Shown one piece after another: positions 47,526 through 56,758 of a DNA stretch of 64,000 nt (position 1 is the first letter of the stretch; each line of letters starts with the position of its first letter). The DNA comes from Streptomyces sp. NBC_00459 (GTDB taxonomy: Bacteria > Actinomycetota > Actinomycetes > Streptomycetales > Streptomycetaceae), in NCBI RefSeq assembly GCF_036013955.1, contig NZ_CP107903.1, positions 8,618,001 to 8,682,000 on the forward strand, in the 5' to 3' direction. The notes beneath the pieces were generated by a model, which was given only the letters and a program-made list of their open reading frames with translations, ran no database searches and was not told the DNA's origin. The position numbers were made by a program, and so were the translations under genes.

Positions 47526-48501
47526 ACGAGTCATTCCGAATGCTGACGGTGTGTCCGGGAACGCAGACAGGGCGTCCAAGATCGTTGTGTGACGAACAAC
47601 CTGGACGCCCTGCTGACCGCACTGTACGTGAAGATCGACGACGAGATCGGGGGTACCCGGTGGCTGGGCCGGCCGCCGCGGCTGACGGATTCCGAGCTTG
47701 TCTGCCTCGCTGTCGCGCAGGCGTTGCTGGGCTTCACCTCGGAGTCGCGGTGGCTGCGGTTCGTGGACTCCCGCCTGGGCGGGATGTTCCCGTACGTGCC
47801 CAGGCAGCCGGGCTGGAACAAGCGGCTGCGGGCTGCGTTGCCGTTGGTCAAGAAGGCGATACGGCTGCTGGCCGTCGATACGGACTTCTGGTTCGACAAC
47901 CACTGGATCGTCGACTCGACGCCGGTGGAGTGCGGTCGCTCGCGTCCGACGGTGAAGCGGTCGGACATGGCCGGCTGGGCCGGATACGGGTACTGCGCCA
48001 GTCACAGCCGGTTCTTCTGGGGCCTGCGCCTGTTCCTGGTGTGCACCCCGACCGGGATGCCGATCCTGTGGGCTCTGGCGACCCCGAAGTTGGATGAGCG
48101 CGAGGTACTGACCGCGATGCTCGACCGCGAACCCGAGACGGTCACGAACCGGCCGGGGCTGCTGGTGATCTCCGACAAGGGTTTCGCTTCCAGGGAGTTC
48201 GAGGCCGATCTGGCCCTGAGGGGCGCTGAGTTGCTGCGGCCGTCGTTCAAGCGCGAGAAGAAACGCAAGGGCGAGTCCCTGCTGAAGTCGGTGCGGCAGT
48301 TGATCGAGTCGGTCAACGACACCCTCAAGGGCCAGCTCGACCTGGAACAGCACGGCGGCCGGACCTTCGAAGGCGTCGCCGTCCGCGTCGCCCAGCGCGT
48401 CCTCGCGATGGCTGCTGCGATCTGGCACAACCACAAGACCGGCCAGCCGGTCCTACGATCCCTCATCGCCTACGACCACTGATCACATCGGAATGACTCG
48501 T
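47526..48501 (+). mobile_element. IS982-family insertion sequence
   Basis: 976 bp with terminal inverted repeats ACGAGTCATTCCGA, flanked by a CTAG target duplication (47522-47525 and 48502-48505). It is inserted in a sugar ABC ATPase gene. The transposase frame is intact. Confidence 0.9.
47589..48482 (+). CDS. IS982-family transposase
   Basis: 297 residues. DDE residues lie in WIVDSTPVECGRSRPT (Asp), LVISDKGFASREFEADL (Asp) and LIESVNDTLKGQLDLE (Glu). GTG 47589 lies 63 bp inside the left terminal repeat. It is full length. Confidence 0.9.
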   Translation: MTNNLDALLTALYVKIDDEIGGTRWLGRPPRLTDSELVCLAVAQALLGFTSESRWLRFVDSRLGGMFPYVPRQPGWNKRLRAALPLVKKAIRLLAVDTDFWFDNHWIVDSTPVECGRSRPTVKRSDMAGWAGYGYCASHSRFFWGLRLFLVCTPTGMPILWALATPKLDEREVLTAMLDREPETVTNRPGLLVISDKGFASREFEADLALRGAELLRPSFKREKKRKGESLLKSVRQLIESVNDTLKGQLDLEQHGGRTFEGVAVRVAQRVLAMAAAIWHNHKTGQPVLRSLIAYDH

Positions 48502-48622
48502 CTAGGAGACAGTGCACCTCGCTGGACCGGAGGGTCAGTTCCACTCCGTCCACGGCACGGACGCCAGGCAAGCCCTTCACCACGCCGGGGGTGTCGTCTG
48601 GCGGTGTGCCCGGCGGATTCGT

Positions 48623-49789
48623 TCATGTGAATCTCCCGTAAGCGAGTTCGCTGGCGAGGACGGCCGCGCCGACAACTCCGGCGCGGGATCCCAGTTCGGA
48701 CCGCACGATGCTGAGGTTTCCCGTCGCCAGCGGCAGGGACCGTGCGTAGATGACCGCGCGGATCTCGGCAAGCAGGGTGGGTCCGAGTTCGGCAAGCCCG
48801 CCACCGATGACGATCATCGAGGGGTTCATGAAACTGACGAGTCCAGTGAGCACCCTGCCGACTCTGCGGCCTCCCTGTCTGATCAGGTTGGTGCAGATGA
48901 CGTCACCGGCGGCGGCGCAGTCCGCGATGTCCCGGGAGGTCAGCCGGCCCGTGGCGGCGAGCCGTTCAGCCAGCGCGGGAGACTCCCCGGCGCGGGCGGC
49001 GGCCTCGGCGTCACGCACCAGGGCGACACCGCCGAAGTACGCCTCCAGGCAGCCTCTGTTGCCGCAGGCGCAAACCGGTCCGTCGTCCTCGATCTGGATG
49101 TGGCCGATGTCGCCGGCGCTGCCGTCGGCACCCCGGTAGATCTCCCCGCCCACCTGGACGCCGCAGCCGATGCCACTGCCGATCTTGACGAAGAGCAGAT
49201 CCGGGGTGCGCTGGGCGACGCCGCTGTGGTGTTCCCCGAGCACCATGACGTTCACGTCGTTGTCCACCACGACCGGGCAACCGACCTCCTTGGCGAGCAG
49301 GTCGCGGACCGGGAACCGGTCCCAGCCCGGCATGATCGGCGGGGACACGGACACTCCCTCCCGGAAGCTCACCGGTCCGGGCAGTCCGATCCCGAGCGCG
49401 TCCAGCCGGTCCACGCCGCCCTGCGCGCGCAGCTTCGAGAGCGTCTCGGTCACCCGCCGCAGCACCACCTCCGGGCCGAGCCGGATGTCACTGGGTTCCT
49501 CGGCCGAGGCGACAGGCATGAGCCGACCGTCGGTGATCTCGACGTCGACCGAGCTGACGCCCAGGTCGACGGCGGCGAACCGGATTCGTGGATCCAGCTC
49601 GACCAGGGTCGAGCGGCGACCCCCGCGGGACGCCGCCGGACCGGCCTCGACCACCCGCCCGGCTTCGATCAGCCGGTCCACCACGCCCAGCAGCCGCGGC
49701 CGGGGGACGTCCAGTCCGGTGGCGAGCTGAGCCCGGGAGAGCGAACCGTGATCACGCAGTCGGGTGAGCACGTCGTACTCGATACCCAT
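48623..49789 (-). CDS. ROK family transcriptional regulator
   Basis: 388 residues. The N-terminal winged helix (YDVLTRLRDHGSLSRAQLAT) binds DNA; the ROK sugar-sensing domain has a phosphate loop LGVSSVD, GIGLPGPVS, the zinc site CACGNRGCLEAY and SAGDIGHIQI. It probably controls the adjacent sugar transporter that IS insertions destroyed, so it may now be an orphan. ATG 49789 follows GAGGTGGGGG. The stop overlaps the ATPase start. Confidence 0.9.
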   Translation of the reverse strand: MGIEYDVLTRLRDHGSLSRAQLATGLDVPRPRLLGVVDRLIEAGRVVEAGPAASRGGRRSTLVELDPRIRFAAVDLGVSSVDVEITDGRLMPVASAEEPSDIRLGPEVVLRRVTETLSKLRAQGGVDRLDALGIGLPGPVSFREGVSVSPPIMPGWDRFPVRDLLAKEVGCPVVVDNDVNVMVLGEHHSGVAQRTPDLLFVKIGSGIGCGVQVGGEIYRGADGSAGDIGHIQIEDDGPVCACGNRGCLEAYFGGVALVRDAEAAARAGESPALAERLAATGRLTSRDIADCAAAGDVICTNLIRQGGRRVGRVLTGLVSFMNPSMIVIGGGLAELGPTLLAEIRAVIYARSLPLATGNLSIVRSELGSRAGVVGAAVLASELAYGRFT

Positions 49790-49927
49790 GCCCCCACCTC
49801 GTTCGTAGGTCCTGTTCACGGACAGAACGCTAGACCCTTTGACGCGATCACCCGAGTCTTCGGTCAACACCTCGGATACTTTCGGCGAATCAATCAGAAG
49901 TCCTCGGTCGGTGGATCACCACCCATG

Positions 49928-49961
49928 CTCCCGGGCACCCTGTGAACAGGGTGCCCGGGAG
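49928..49961 (-). terminator. Strong hairpin terminator of the PQQ-dehydrogenase gene
   Basis: CTCCCGGGCACCCTGT and its exact complement form a 16-bp stem 30 bp past the stop of the large dehydrogenase gene. There is no T-run, as is common in Streptomyces. The perfect symmetry means it can also act on the other strand. Confidence 0.8.
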
Positions 49962-49990
49962 AACTTCACGGGGAGAACGCCGTACCCTGG

Positions 49991-52900
49991 CTAGCTCTTG
50001 AGCGCCTTCGCGTCGCGCACCAGCGCGGCGGATACCTCGGAGTTCTTCACCAGTTTCCGGTCGGAGGAGGCGGCGATGAACTTGTCGAGCGCCTTGTTCG
50101 CCTGTGCCCCGTGGCCGGCCTGCGTCAGAACGCGGGCCTGTTCGATGCGCAGGACGAGCCGTACGGCGCCCTCGCCGGTGATCAGCCGCTTGCTGTGGAA
50201 ACGCTTGACGAGCGCCTTCACATCGGCGAACGAGGTACCGGTGGTGAACTTCACCGTTCTGCTCGCCGCGTTGCCCGCCGTGTCCTTGCCGGTGACCACG
50301 AGTTCGTGCGCGCCGAGCGGCAGCCGCCACAGGTCCAGCGGCCCCGCGGAGACCTGCTGCCCGTCGAGTGCCGCCGTGGCGGTCGCGCCGCCGGACACGG
50401 TGTCGGCGGCGCCGAAGGCGAGTTCCGGCCGCGCCGAGTCGCCGTGGTTCGTTCCCTCCGTCAGACCGGAGGCCTCCACGGTGGGACCGCTCTTGTCGAT
50501 CTTCACAGTGATGCTGCCGGTCTCGGAGACGTTGCCGCCGTTGTCCGTCGCCCGGTACAGCACCGTGGTCGCGCCCTCTGCGGCGAGGGTGACGGCGTTG
50601 TTCGCCGCCGCCCAGGTGGTGCCTCCGTCCACCGAGTACTGGCGGCTGCTGACCGTGCCGTTGTCGGTGGCGGTGACAGTGAGGCCGACGTTGGAGGTGT
50701 ACCAGCCGCCGGTGCCGTTCGGCTCCGCCGGGCTGAGCGACGCGGTGACATTCGGCGCGGCCCTGTCGGCCACACCGTCGCCGACGAAGGTGAACGCGTC
50801 GACGCTCACACCGCCCGACGAGGTGACGTACAGCTTTCCGGTACCGGCCGGAGCGTCCGACAGCGAGGAGGTGACGGTCTGCCAGCCGTCACCGGCCGGG
50901 ATCCCCACGGTCTCGAAGGGCTCGGCGTCCGGGGAGTTCCAGCGCAGTTGGAGTGTCCCGGCGCCGTTGGCGGTGGTCTGCACCGTGTCGATCCCGGACA
51001 GGTTCACCGGGTCGTACGCGATCCAGTCGCCCTCGTCGAAGGAGGTCACCATCCGCGCGCCCGAGGCGCCGTCGTCGTCGGTGATCGTCACACCGCTGAC
51101 GGTGTCCGCATGCTCGGCCTCCATCTGCTTGGGGTTGAGGACGACCTGGGTCTCACCGGTGGCCGCCGGGACCCCGTTCGCGCCCCTGTCGGTGTAGGTC
51201 ATGCTCAGGACACCGAAGACGTTCTCGGTCTCGCCGTGTCCCTCGTCGGTGGGAGTTACCACCGCTCCGGCGCAGCCGGTGCCGTTGTTGAGCGGGTGGG
51301 CGTGCTCGTTGTGGCCAATTCCGAAGGTCCAGGCGGCCCTGGCACAGTCGATCGCGGAGCCGTCCTCGGGGTCGTCGACGTTGATCGCGTACGGGACGGC
51401 GTCGCCCCAGGAGAAGAAGCCTCCGTCGGTAGGGGAGGCGAGTGTCACGGTGGGCTCGGTGTTGCCGACCGTGATCTGGCGCGAGGTGATCGCGTACCGG
51501 CCCTGCGGGTCGGTCACCTTCAGCCGTGCCTGGGTCTGGCCGTTGTCGGTGTAGGTGTGCTCGGTGGTGGACCCGGTGGCGTCGAAGGTGCCGTCGCCGT
51601 CGAAGTCCCACTGGTACTGGAGCGCGCCGCCCTCCGGGTCGGTGGAGTCCGCTCCGGAAAACCTCACGTCGAGGGGGGCCTGGCCGGAGGCGGGCGATGC
51701 CGTCATCCGGGCGGTGGGGGCCTTGTTGCCCTCGGCGTAGTCAACGCGGTAGAGGCCCGCGTCCGGGTTCTGCCGGAAGAACCCGTCACCGTAGTCGAGG
51801 ACGTAGAGGGAGCCGTCCGGACCGAATTCCATGTCCATGGGGTTGTCCCACACCGGCTGGGCAGCCTGGGACAACGAGGCGTTGGGCAGGAAGTTCTCGA
51901 GCTTGCTGACGGGACCGTCGGGGCCGTCGAGCGTGAAGGCGGCCACGTAGTCCTGGGAGAACTCGCCGAAAAACGCCTTGCCGTCCCAGTACTCCGGGAA
52001 CTTGGTGGTGGACGGGTTGTCGGCGTCGTAGTCGTAGACGGGACCGCCCATCGGGCCCTGGCCGCCTGCGGAGCTGAAGCCGGTCAGCTCGGGCCAGGGC
52101 TGGTCGGTGTCCCTGTCGCCGTACCAGAGGGTGGCCGGGACGGCAGCGGGCAGTTCGGTCAGACCGGTGTTCAGACGGGAGTCGTTGACCGGGGCCGCGC
52201 AGTCGTAGGCGTCACCAGGGGTGAGCGTCGCGAAGTCGAAGTCTCGGTACGGCTGGGAGTTGTCGCCGGTGCAGAACGGCCAGCCGCTGTTCATCGGCCT
52301 GCTGGTGGTCTGCCACTCGACGTAGCCCATGGGACCGCGGTTCGGGTTGGCGGTGCCGGCGTCAGGGCCGTAGTCGCCCCAGGACACGGCGCCGGTCGTC
52401 GCGTCGACGTCGATCCGGAACGGGTTGCGCACACCCATGACGTAGATCTCCGGGCGGGTCTTCTCGGTCCCCTCCGGGAAGAGGTTGCCGTCCGGGATCG
52501 TGTACCCACCGTCGTGCCCGGGGTGGATCCGCAGGATCTTGCCGCGGAGGTCGTTGGTGCTGCCGGCGCCGCGGCGGGTGTCGAGGCCTGGGTTGTAACC
52601 GGGGGCGTCGTTGGTCGGCGCGTAGCCGTTGACGTTCGGGCCGGCGGCCGCGGTGTTGTCGCCCGTCGACAGGTACAGGTTGCCGTCGGCGTCGAAGTCG
52701 ACGTCACCTCCCACGTGACAGCACTGGCCGCGCTCGACGTCGACGCGGATGATCTCCTGCTTGCTGGACAGGTCCAGCTGCCCGCCCGTCCACTTGAACC
52801 GTGCCAGTTGGTCGTAGCCCTTCCACCGGTCCCAGTACGACTCGTCCTCACCTGCCGGCAGTGTCAGCGGCGCGGCTCCGGCCGGGGTGGCCAGCGGCGG

Positions 52901-53281
52901 CGAGTAATAGAGGTAGACCCACTTGTTCTCGGCGAAGTCCGGGTCCAGCGTGACGGTCTGGAGCCCCATCTCGGAGTTGTTGTACACGTCGACGTGGTTC
53001 ACCACGCGGGTTACGCCCGTCGAGGGGTCAGTCATCCGCAGATCGCCGTTGCGGGCGGTGTGCAGCACTCGGCTGTCGGGCATGACTGCGAGGTCGATGG
53101 GCTCGCCCACGGTCTTGGTCAGGGTCGTGCGCTCGTAGTGGGACCAGTCGAGTGCCGCGTCGGCACCCTCGTGGCCCTCGTGCGACTCGGCGGCCGGTGC
53201 GGAGAGGCCGGTGAGCCCGAGCGCGGGCAGGACCACGAGGGCGAACCCCGCAGTCCAGCGTCTCAGGGTACGGTGCATCAC
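49991..53281 (-). CDS. Secreted PQQ-dependent sugar dehydrogenase-like protein with PKD and carbohydrate-binding modules
   Basis: 1,096 residues. Signal peptide about 1-32. The beta-propeller glucose/sorbosone dehydrogenase domain (about 45-505) has GEPIDLAVMPDSRVLHTARNG, a Cys pair RGQCCHVGGD, LYLSTGDNT and VMGVRNPFRID. A PKD domain (about 510-590) shows YQWDFDGDGTFD. A CBM6-like module follows (about 690-805, QMEAEHADTVSG), then Ig-like repeats (about 815-1000, GWYTSNVGLTVTATDNG) and a C-terminal FIVAR-like helical region. It probably oxidises or binds plant or microbial polysaccharides outside the cell. Propeller active-site function is inferred; some such proteins lack oxidase activity. 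Confidence 0.88.
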   Translation of the reverse strand: MMHRTLRRWTAGFALVVLPALGLTGLSAPAAESHEGHEGADAALDWSHYERTTLTKTVGEPIDLAVMPDSRVLHTARNGDLRMTDPSTGVTRVVNHVDVYNNSEMGLQTVTLDPDFAENKWVYLYYSPPLATPAGAAPLTLPAGEDESYWDRWKGYDQLARFKWTGGQLDLSSKQEIIRVDVERGQCCHVGGDVDFDADGNLYLSTGDNTAAAGPNVNGYAPTNDAPGYNPGLDTRRGAGSTNDLRGKILRIHPGHDGGYTIPDGNLFPEGTEKTRPEIYVMGVRNPFRIDVDATTGAVSWGDYGPDAGTANPNRGPMGYVEWQTTSRPMNSGWPFCTGDNSQPYRDFDFATLTPGDAYDCAAPVNDSRLNTGLTELPAAVPATLWYGDRDTDQPWPELTGFSSAGGQGPMGGPVYDYDADNPSTTKFPEYWDGKAFFGEFSQDYVAAFTLDGPDGPVSKLENFLPNASLSQAAQPVWDNPMDMEFGPDGSLYVLDYGDGFFRQNPDAGLYRVDYAEGNKAPTARMTASPASGQAPLDVRFSGADSTDPEGGALQYQWDFDGDGTFDATGSTTEHTYTDNGQTQARLKVTDPQGRYAITSRQITVGNTEPTVTLASPTDGGFFSWGDAVPYAINVDDPEDGSAIDCARAAWTFGIGHNEHAHPLNNGTGCAGAVVTPTDEGHGETENVFGVLSMTYTDRGANGVPAATGETQVVLNPKQMEAEHADTVSGVTITDDDGASGARMVTSFDEGDWIAYDPVNLSGIDTVQTTANGAGTLQLRWNSPDAEPFETVGIPAGDGWQTVTSSLSDAPAGTGKLYVTSSGGVSVDAFTFVGDGVADRAAPNVTASLSPAEPNGTGGWYTSNVGLTVTATDNGTVSSRQYSVDGGTTWAAANNAVTLAAEGATTVLYRATDNGGNVSETGSITVKIDKSGPTVEASGLTEGTNHGDSARPELAFGAADTVSGGATATAALDGQQVSAGPLDLWRLPLGAHELVVTGKDTAGNAASRTVKFTTGTSFADVKALVKRFHSKRLITGEGAVRLVLRIEQARVLTQAGHGAQANKALDKFIAASSDRKLVKNSEVSAALVRDAKALKS

Positions 53282-53623
53282 GATGTGTCTCCTCTGCTCG
53301 TCAGGCGGTCAGGAGGTGCTCACCGGGGCCGGGCCGCCGTCCCACACCGTGTCGGCGGTGCGGGTAACACGGCTGGTCCGGCCATCGGTGTACGGGAGGT
53401 CTTCAGCGCGTCGGCCGCGTTCGGGGGCCGGCCTCGCGATCGCGTACCGGGTGTCGCCCGGGGCGCTCTCGGCCAGGCTCTGGGGGACGCTTCGACGAAG
53501 CGCGGGGCCCGGTCCGGTGGCCTCCGGCGGGTCTGTTCGCCGGTGCACCCGACAGGGCGAGGCTGGGCCGACCGGTCGCTTCCGGTCCGCCTCGAACGTG
53601 TACGAAGCGACGCGCGCGTGGGC
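53282..53623. other. Gap between the dehydrogenase and sugar isomerase genes
   Basis: No gene recognised on either strand. It must hold the promoter of the dehydrogenase gene; no clear operator was seen. Confidence 0.4.
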
Positions 53624-54604
53624 TCAGTCGAGTAGTTCGGAGAGTGCCTCGAAGCTGCGCTCGGCGGCCCCGAACGAACCGGGCGGGTTGGGCAGTGTGG
53701 TCGGCGCGTTGTCCTGCTCCCAGACACCGACGTGCGTGCCGAGCGGGCCGATGGCGTGGATGAACCGCTGCCAGGGCAGGTCACCGGCGCCGAACTCGAC
53801 GATGTCGTAGCCGTTGGCGTTCTCCGGGTTGGAGGCGCCGTCTTTCATGTGGAACAGCGGGTAGCGCCCGGGGTTCTTGCGGACGTATGCGGCCGGATCG
53901 AAGCCCGGGAAGCGGTGCTGGCCGACGTAGGCCCAGTAGACGTCCATCTCGAAGTAGACGTTGCACGGGGCGGTGTTCCGCAGGAACACGTCGTACAGGC
54001 GGACGTCGGGCCGGTCGGTGGCGAAGGCGAACTCGCCCGCGTGGTTGTGCTGGTAGAGCTTCAGACGTCGGGCCCTCGCCGCCGCACCCCAGGCGTTGAA
54101 CTCGTCGGCGGCGGCCTTGTAGGCGTCGACGGTGTTCGTGGCCGATGGCGCGTTGGCGGTACCGATATGCGGCATGCCCAGGATCTGGGCATTGTCCAGT
54201 TCCTGCTGGAGGGTGGTGCGGAGGGCGTTGATGCCGACGTGACTGCCCACGGCCTTGAGACCGTTGTCGTCGAGCAGTCGGCGGATCTCTGGAACGGTGA
54301 TCTGCCGACCCAGGATGGCGGTGGACTGGGTGTAACCCGCGAACTCGACCTCGGTGAAGCCGATACGGGACAGTTCCTCGAAGACGACGGCGAAGCCGAG
54401 GTCCCTGACCTTGTCCCGGATGCTGAACAGTTGGATGGAGATCCTGTCCCGGGGGATGGAGAGGGCGTTGGGCTTTGCCCCGCAGGGCTGCGAGGCCATG
54501 GCGGGCGCGGCGCCCACCAACAAGGCCGCGCCGACGCCCACGGTGGTCCCGGCGGTGGCTCTGAGGAAGGCTCTTCGGTCGAAATCCCTGCGCGACTTGC
54601 TCAC
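53624..54604 (-). CDS. Tat-exported sugar phosphate isomerase/epimerase-like protein
   Basis: 326 residues. The N-terminal twin-arginine signal (DRRAFLRATAGTTVGVGAAL) ends near residue 40 with AMA-S. An AP-endonuclease-2/xylose-isomerase-like TIM barrel follows, with ISIQLFSIRDKVRD, FTEVEFAGY, KLYQHNHAGEFAF (metal-binding His/Glu), FEMDVYWAYVG and PLFHMKDG. GTG 54604 is chosen for its GAGGAG site. It probably epimerises a sugar or oxidised sugar in the cell envelope beside the PQQ-type dehydrogenase; the substrate is unknown. Confidence 0.87.
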   Translation of the reverse strand: MSKSRRDFDRRAFLRATAGTTVGVGAALLVGAAPAMASQPCGAKPNALSIPRDRISIQLFSIRDKVRDLGFAVVFEELSRIGFTEVEFAGYTQSTAILGRQITVPEIRRLLDDNGLKAVGSHVGINALRTTLQQELDNAQILGMPHIGTANAPSATNTVDAYKAAADEFNAWGAAARARRLKLYQHNHAGEFAFATDRPDVRLYDVFLRNTAPCNVYFEMDVYWAYVGQHRFPGFDPAAYVRKNPGRYPLFHMKDGASNPENANGYDIVEFGAGDLPWQRFIHAIGPLGTHVGVWEQDNAPTTLPNPPGSFGAAERSFEALSELLD

Positions 54605-54807
54605 GGTCACTCCTCGGGTGTGCACGGACGGAGCGGTACGGGACACAGGTGGGGGTGAGTCGGCTCGGACCCGGCCGCAGGGCAAGTCCGGTGGGAGGGA
54701 GACATATTCGCGTCATATCGGCGAAACATCTCAGCCGAGGCGAGACGCTAGGAGCCCGGAGTCGAGCTGTCCAGAGGTTGAGCCGAAAACGGGCGTAACT
54801 TTTTTTC

Positions 54808-54830
54808 AAATCACTAAAAGTTTTAGCGAT
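54808..54830. promoter_or_regulatory. LacI-type operator-like palindrome
   Basis: CTAAAAGTTTTAG (54814-54826) with ATC and GAT outer arms forms a nearly perfect 21-bp palindrome in an AT-rich patch, about 210 bp upstream of the sugar isomerase-like gene. Odd-centred palindromes of this type are bound by LacI-family repressors of plant-sugar genes in Streptomyces. It may have served the decayed arabinofuranosidase region as well. Confidence 0.5.
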
Positions 54831-54969
54831 GTCGATAAATGCTCCGCCCTACTCGCACGTAACGGACTGACAGCACGTGGCCGCGGGGCGACGTTCATCA
54901 CCGCCTGCCAGCACGCGAACATTCTCGGCACCAGTGACCCGTCGCACCTCTGCGGCTCCCTTTCCAGGT

Positions 54970-55794
54970 ACTTCGCGCCGACGTGGTCGGCGGTGGCGAC
55001 CAGGGAGGAGATGGAGCGTTCCATGTCGGTCGCGTAGGCGAGCAGGCCGGGCAGGTCTCCGTCCCTCTCTCCGTAGTAGGCATGACAGGAGACGAAGTCG
55101 ACCAGGTCGTAGGTCTCCGCCAGGACGGTGGCCTCCCAGGAGCCGAAGGTGGGCATCGAGGAGCTGGAGCTGCCGCAGACGACCAGTTCCAGATCGGGAT
55201 CGATCATGCGCATGGCCCGGGTGGTCTCGGCTGCGAGGCGGCCGTACTCGTGGGCGGTCTTGTGGCCGATCTGCCAGGGGCCGTCCATCCCGTTGCCCAG
55301 GCACTACATGGCGTGCGGGGCCTTGGGCCCGTTGGCCGGGCGCAGGCCGGGCAACAGGGTGCCGGACTCCACGTTGCAGTACTCCAGCAGGTCCAGCGCC
55401 TCGGCGACGCCGCGGGTGCCGAGGTTGACCGGCATCATCGGCTCGACCTCGGCCTTGGCGGCCCAGCGCATGAACTCGTCGACGCCGACCTCGTTGGTCT
55501 CGGTGGTGTGCAAGGCCAGGTCGAGCCTGCGGGGGTCGCTGGGCGACCGGACCGATGCCGCCTTCCCAGCGGTAGCCGGAGACGAAGTTCCCGCCGGGGT
55601 ACCGCACCGTGCTGACCCCGTGTCAGTTCCAGCACGTCGCCGCGGGAGCCGTCCGCGCCGGCGCTGGGGTGGCCGGGTTCGTAGATCCCGGTGTAAACGC
55701 AGGCGCCGAGGTGTTCGACGAAGGTGCCGAAGGTACGCCGGCGTACCGGGGTGATACGGAACGCCGGATCGATGGTGAACTGTGCCTGGTACAT
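54970..55794 (-). pseudogene. GH51 alpha-L-arabinofuranosidase, heavily mutated
   Basis: It starts at ATG 55794 (MYQAQFTIDPAFRITPVRRR, then FGTFVEHLG), the standard GH51 N-terminus. The frame breaks several times: VRYPGGNFVSGYRWE, TTETNEVGVDEFMRWAAKAE and MDGPWQIGHKTAHEYGRLAA lie in different frames. TGG of the WCLGNEMDG motif has become TAG, and the acid/base Glu codon GAG is GGG. The C-terminal third, with the nucleophile Glu, is missing after HVGAK. It is clearly dead. Confidence 0.82.
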
Positions 55795-55802
55795 GGGTCT
55801 CC

Positions 55803-56115
55803 TGGAAAGCTGGTCAGGAGGGGCCAGCTGGGCTCGGGCAGCGCCGCAGACGACTTGGCCGTCCCGCAGTTCCAGTTCGACCACCTCGATCTCGCCGCGA
55901 CGGTCGCCGGGGCCGGGGCCGGGGTGGGGTGGGTGGGTGAAGTAGAAGAGGAAGGCGGGGCCGCCGCAGACCACGACGTCGGCGTGCAGACCGCGCTGTT
56001 CCTGCAGGATCTGGCCCGGTTGGCGGACCCAGGTCAGCGTGTCCTCGGAGTGGTGGACGGCCTGGCCGTCCCAGACGTCGACGACCATCCGCTGGCACCC
56101 GCGCCAGCGGAACAC
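55803..56115 (-). pseudogene. Relic of a GH43-like glycosidase
   Basis: The reverse frame reads MVVDVWDGQAVHHSEDTLTW, VRQPGQILQEQRGLHADVVV and CGGPAFLFYFTHP, typical of beta-propeller glycosidases that scan substrate with HADVVV and FYFTHP blades. Only about 100 residues remain. It is upstream of and probably once operonic with the GH51 gene. Confidence 0.55.
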
Positions 56116-56758
56116 GTTGGGGCCCCTCGGCGTTCCGGCGGCCGACTGACATCCGTACGGCGCTGAAGCGACCACCTGCACACGGTTCCGCCCGCCGGTG
56201 GTTGGCCGGACTCGGACGACAGGGCAGGCCCTGTGCGTTGGTCGACGAGTTGCCCTGGCACAACACGGTCCGAAGACGTGCGTCCCCGAGACGGTGTTGG
56301 CCACGCTCTTGCCGGAGGAGCCGGCCACGCTCGTACACCTGTGCCAGTTCCAGGCCAGGTGCATCGTGGGACGTCGAAGAAGTGCCTGGATTTGCGGTTC
56401 GGGCGGACCTCAGCCTGATGTGCCGGTCCTGTTGGCCGCGGTGGGGACATCCGGTTGCGCGGATTCCAAGGGTTGCCCCTCCTGTTTGGTGAGCGAATAC
56501 CGTTCCCGCACCCTCGACAGGGCCGGGCTCCAAGCGGTGTGCCGATATGCCCGTGATCGCGGCCGACCGGGCAGGGGCGGGGCGGGCAACGTCGTCGACG
56601 GCCGCACCTCGCCACCCGCCCGACCAGCAGGACGCCGCCGAACTGCGGCAGTTGGGCAGGCAAATCTCAAGGGCGGCCGTGCCCGGCGTTGCCTCGCGGC
56701 CACCCCGAAACACAGGAGTGGTGGGGCTCTCCACATCACTCGCCGGTTGCCGACCTCC
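56116..56758. other. Degraded region
   Basis: No intact gene. Several frames are open by GC bias, and none gives a recognisable domain. It may contain remains of further sugar-use genes. Confidence 0.35.

Larger units (their letters stand above)
47107..48626 (-). pseudogene. Sugar ABC transporter ATPase, split by IS982 and truncated
   Basis: RbsA/XylG-like import ATPase. The 5' part (48626-48506) encodes the N-terminus from ATG 48626 up to GVELTLRSSEVHCLL. IS982 sits exactly before GQNGSGKSTLIKILSGVHQP (Walker A), and the rest continues from 47521 to the Walker B region (LLIMGEPSTVLAHD), where CTAG and the IS701/IS5 pair begin. Removing one CTAG copy restores a perfect frame across the IS982 site. 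The second ATPase half and permease genes are gone. Asp of Walker B reads Gly (IMGEP), perhaps a later mutation. Its start overlaps the ROK stop by ATGA. Confidence 0.88.

Noticed and set aside
50111..53635. Forward open frame of 1,174 codons
   Set aside because: Shadow of the secreted PQQ-dehydrogenase gene; low-complexity Val/Gly/Arg composition with no domain.
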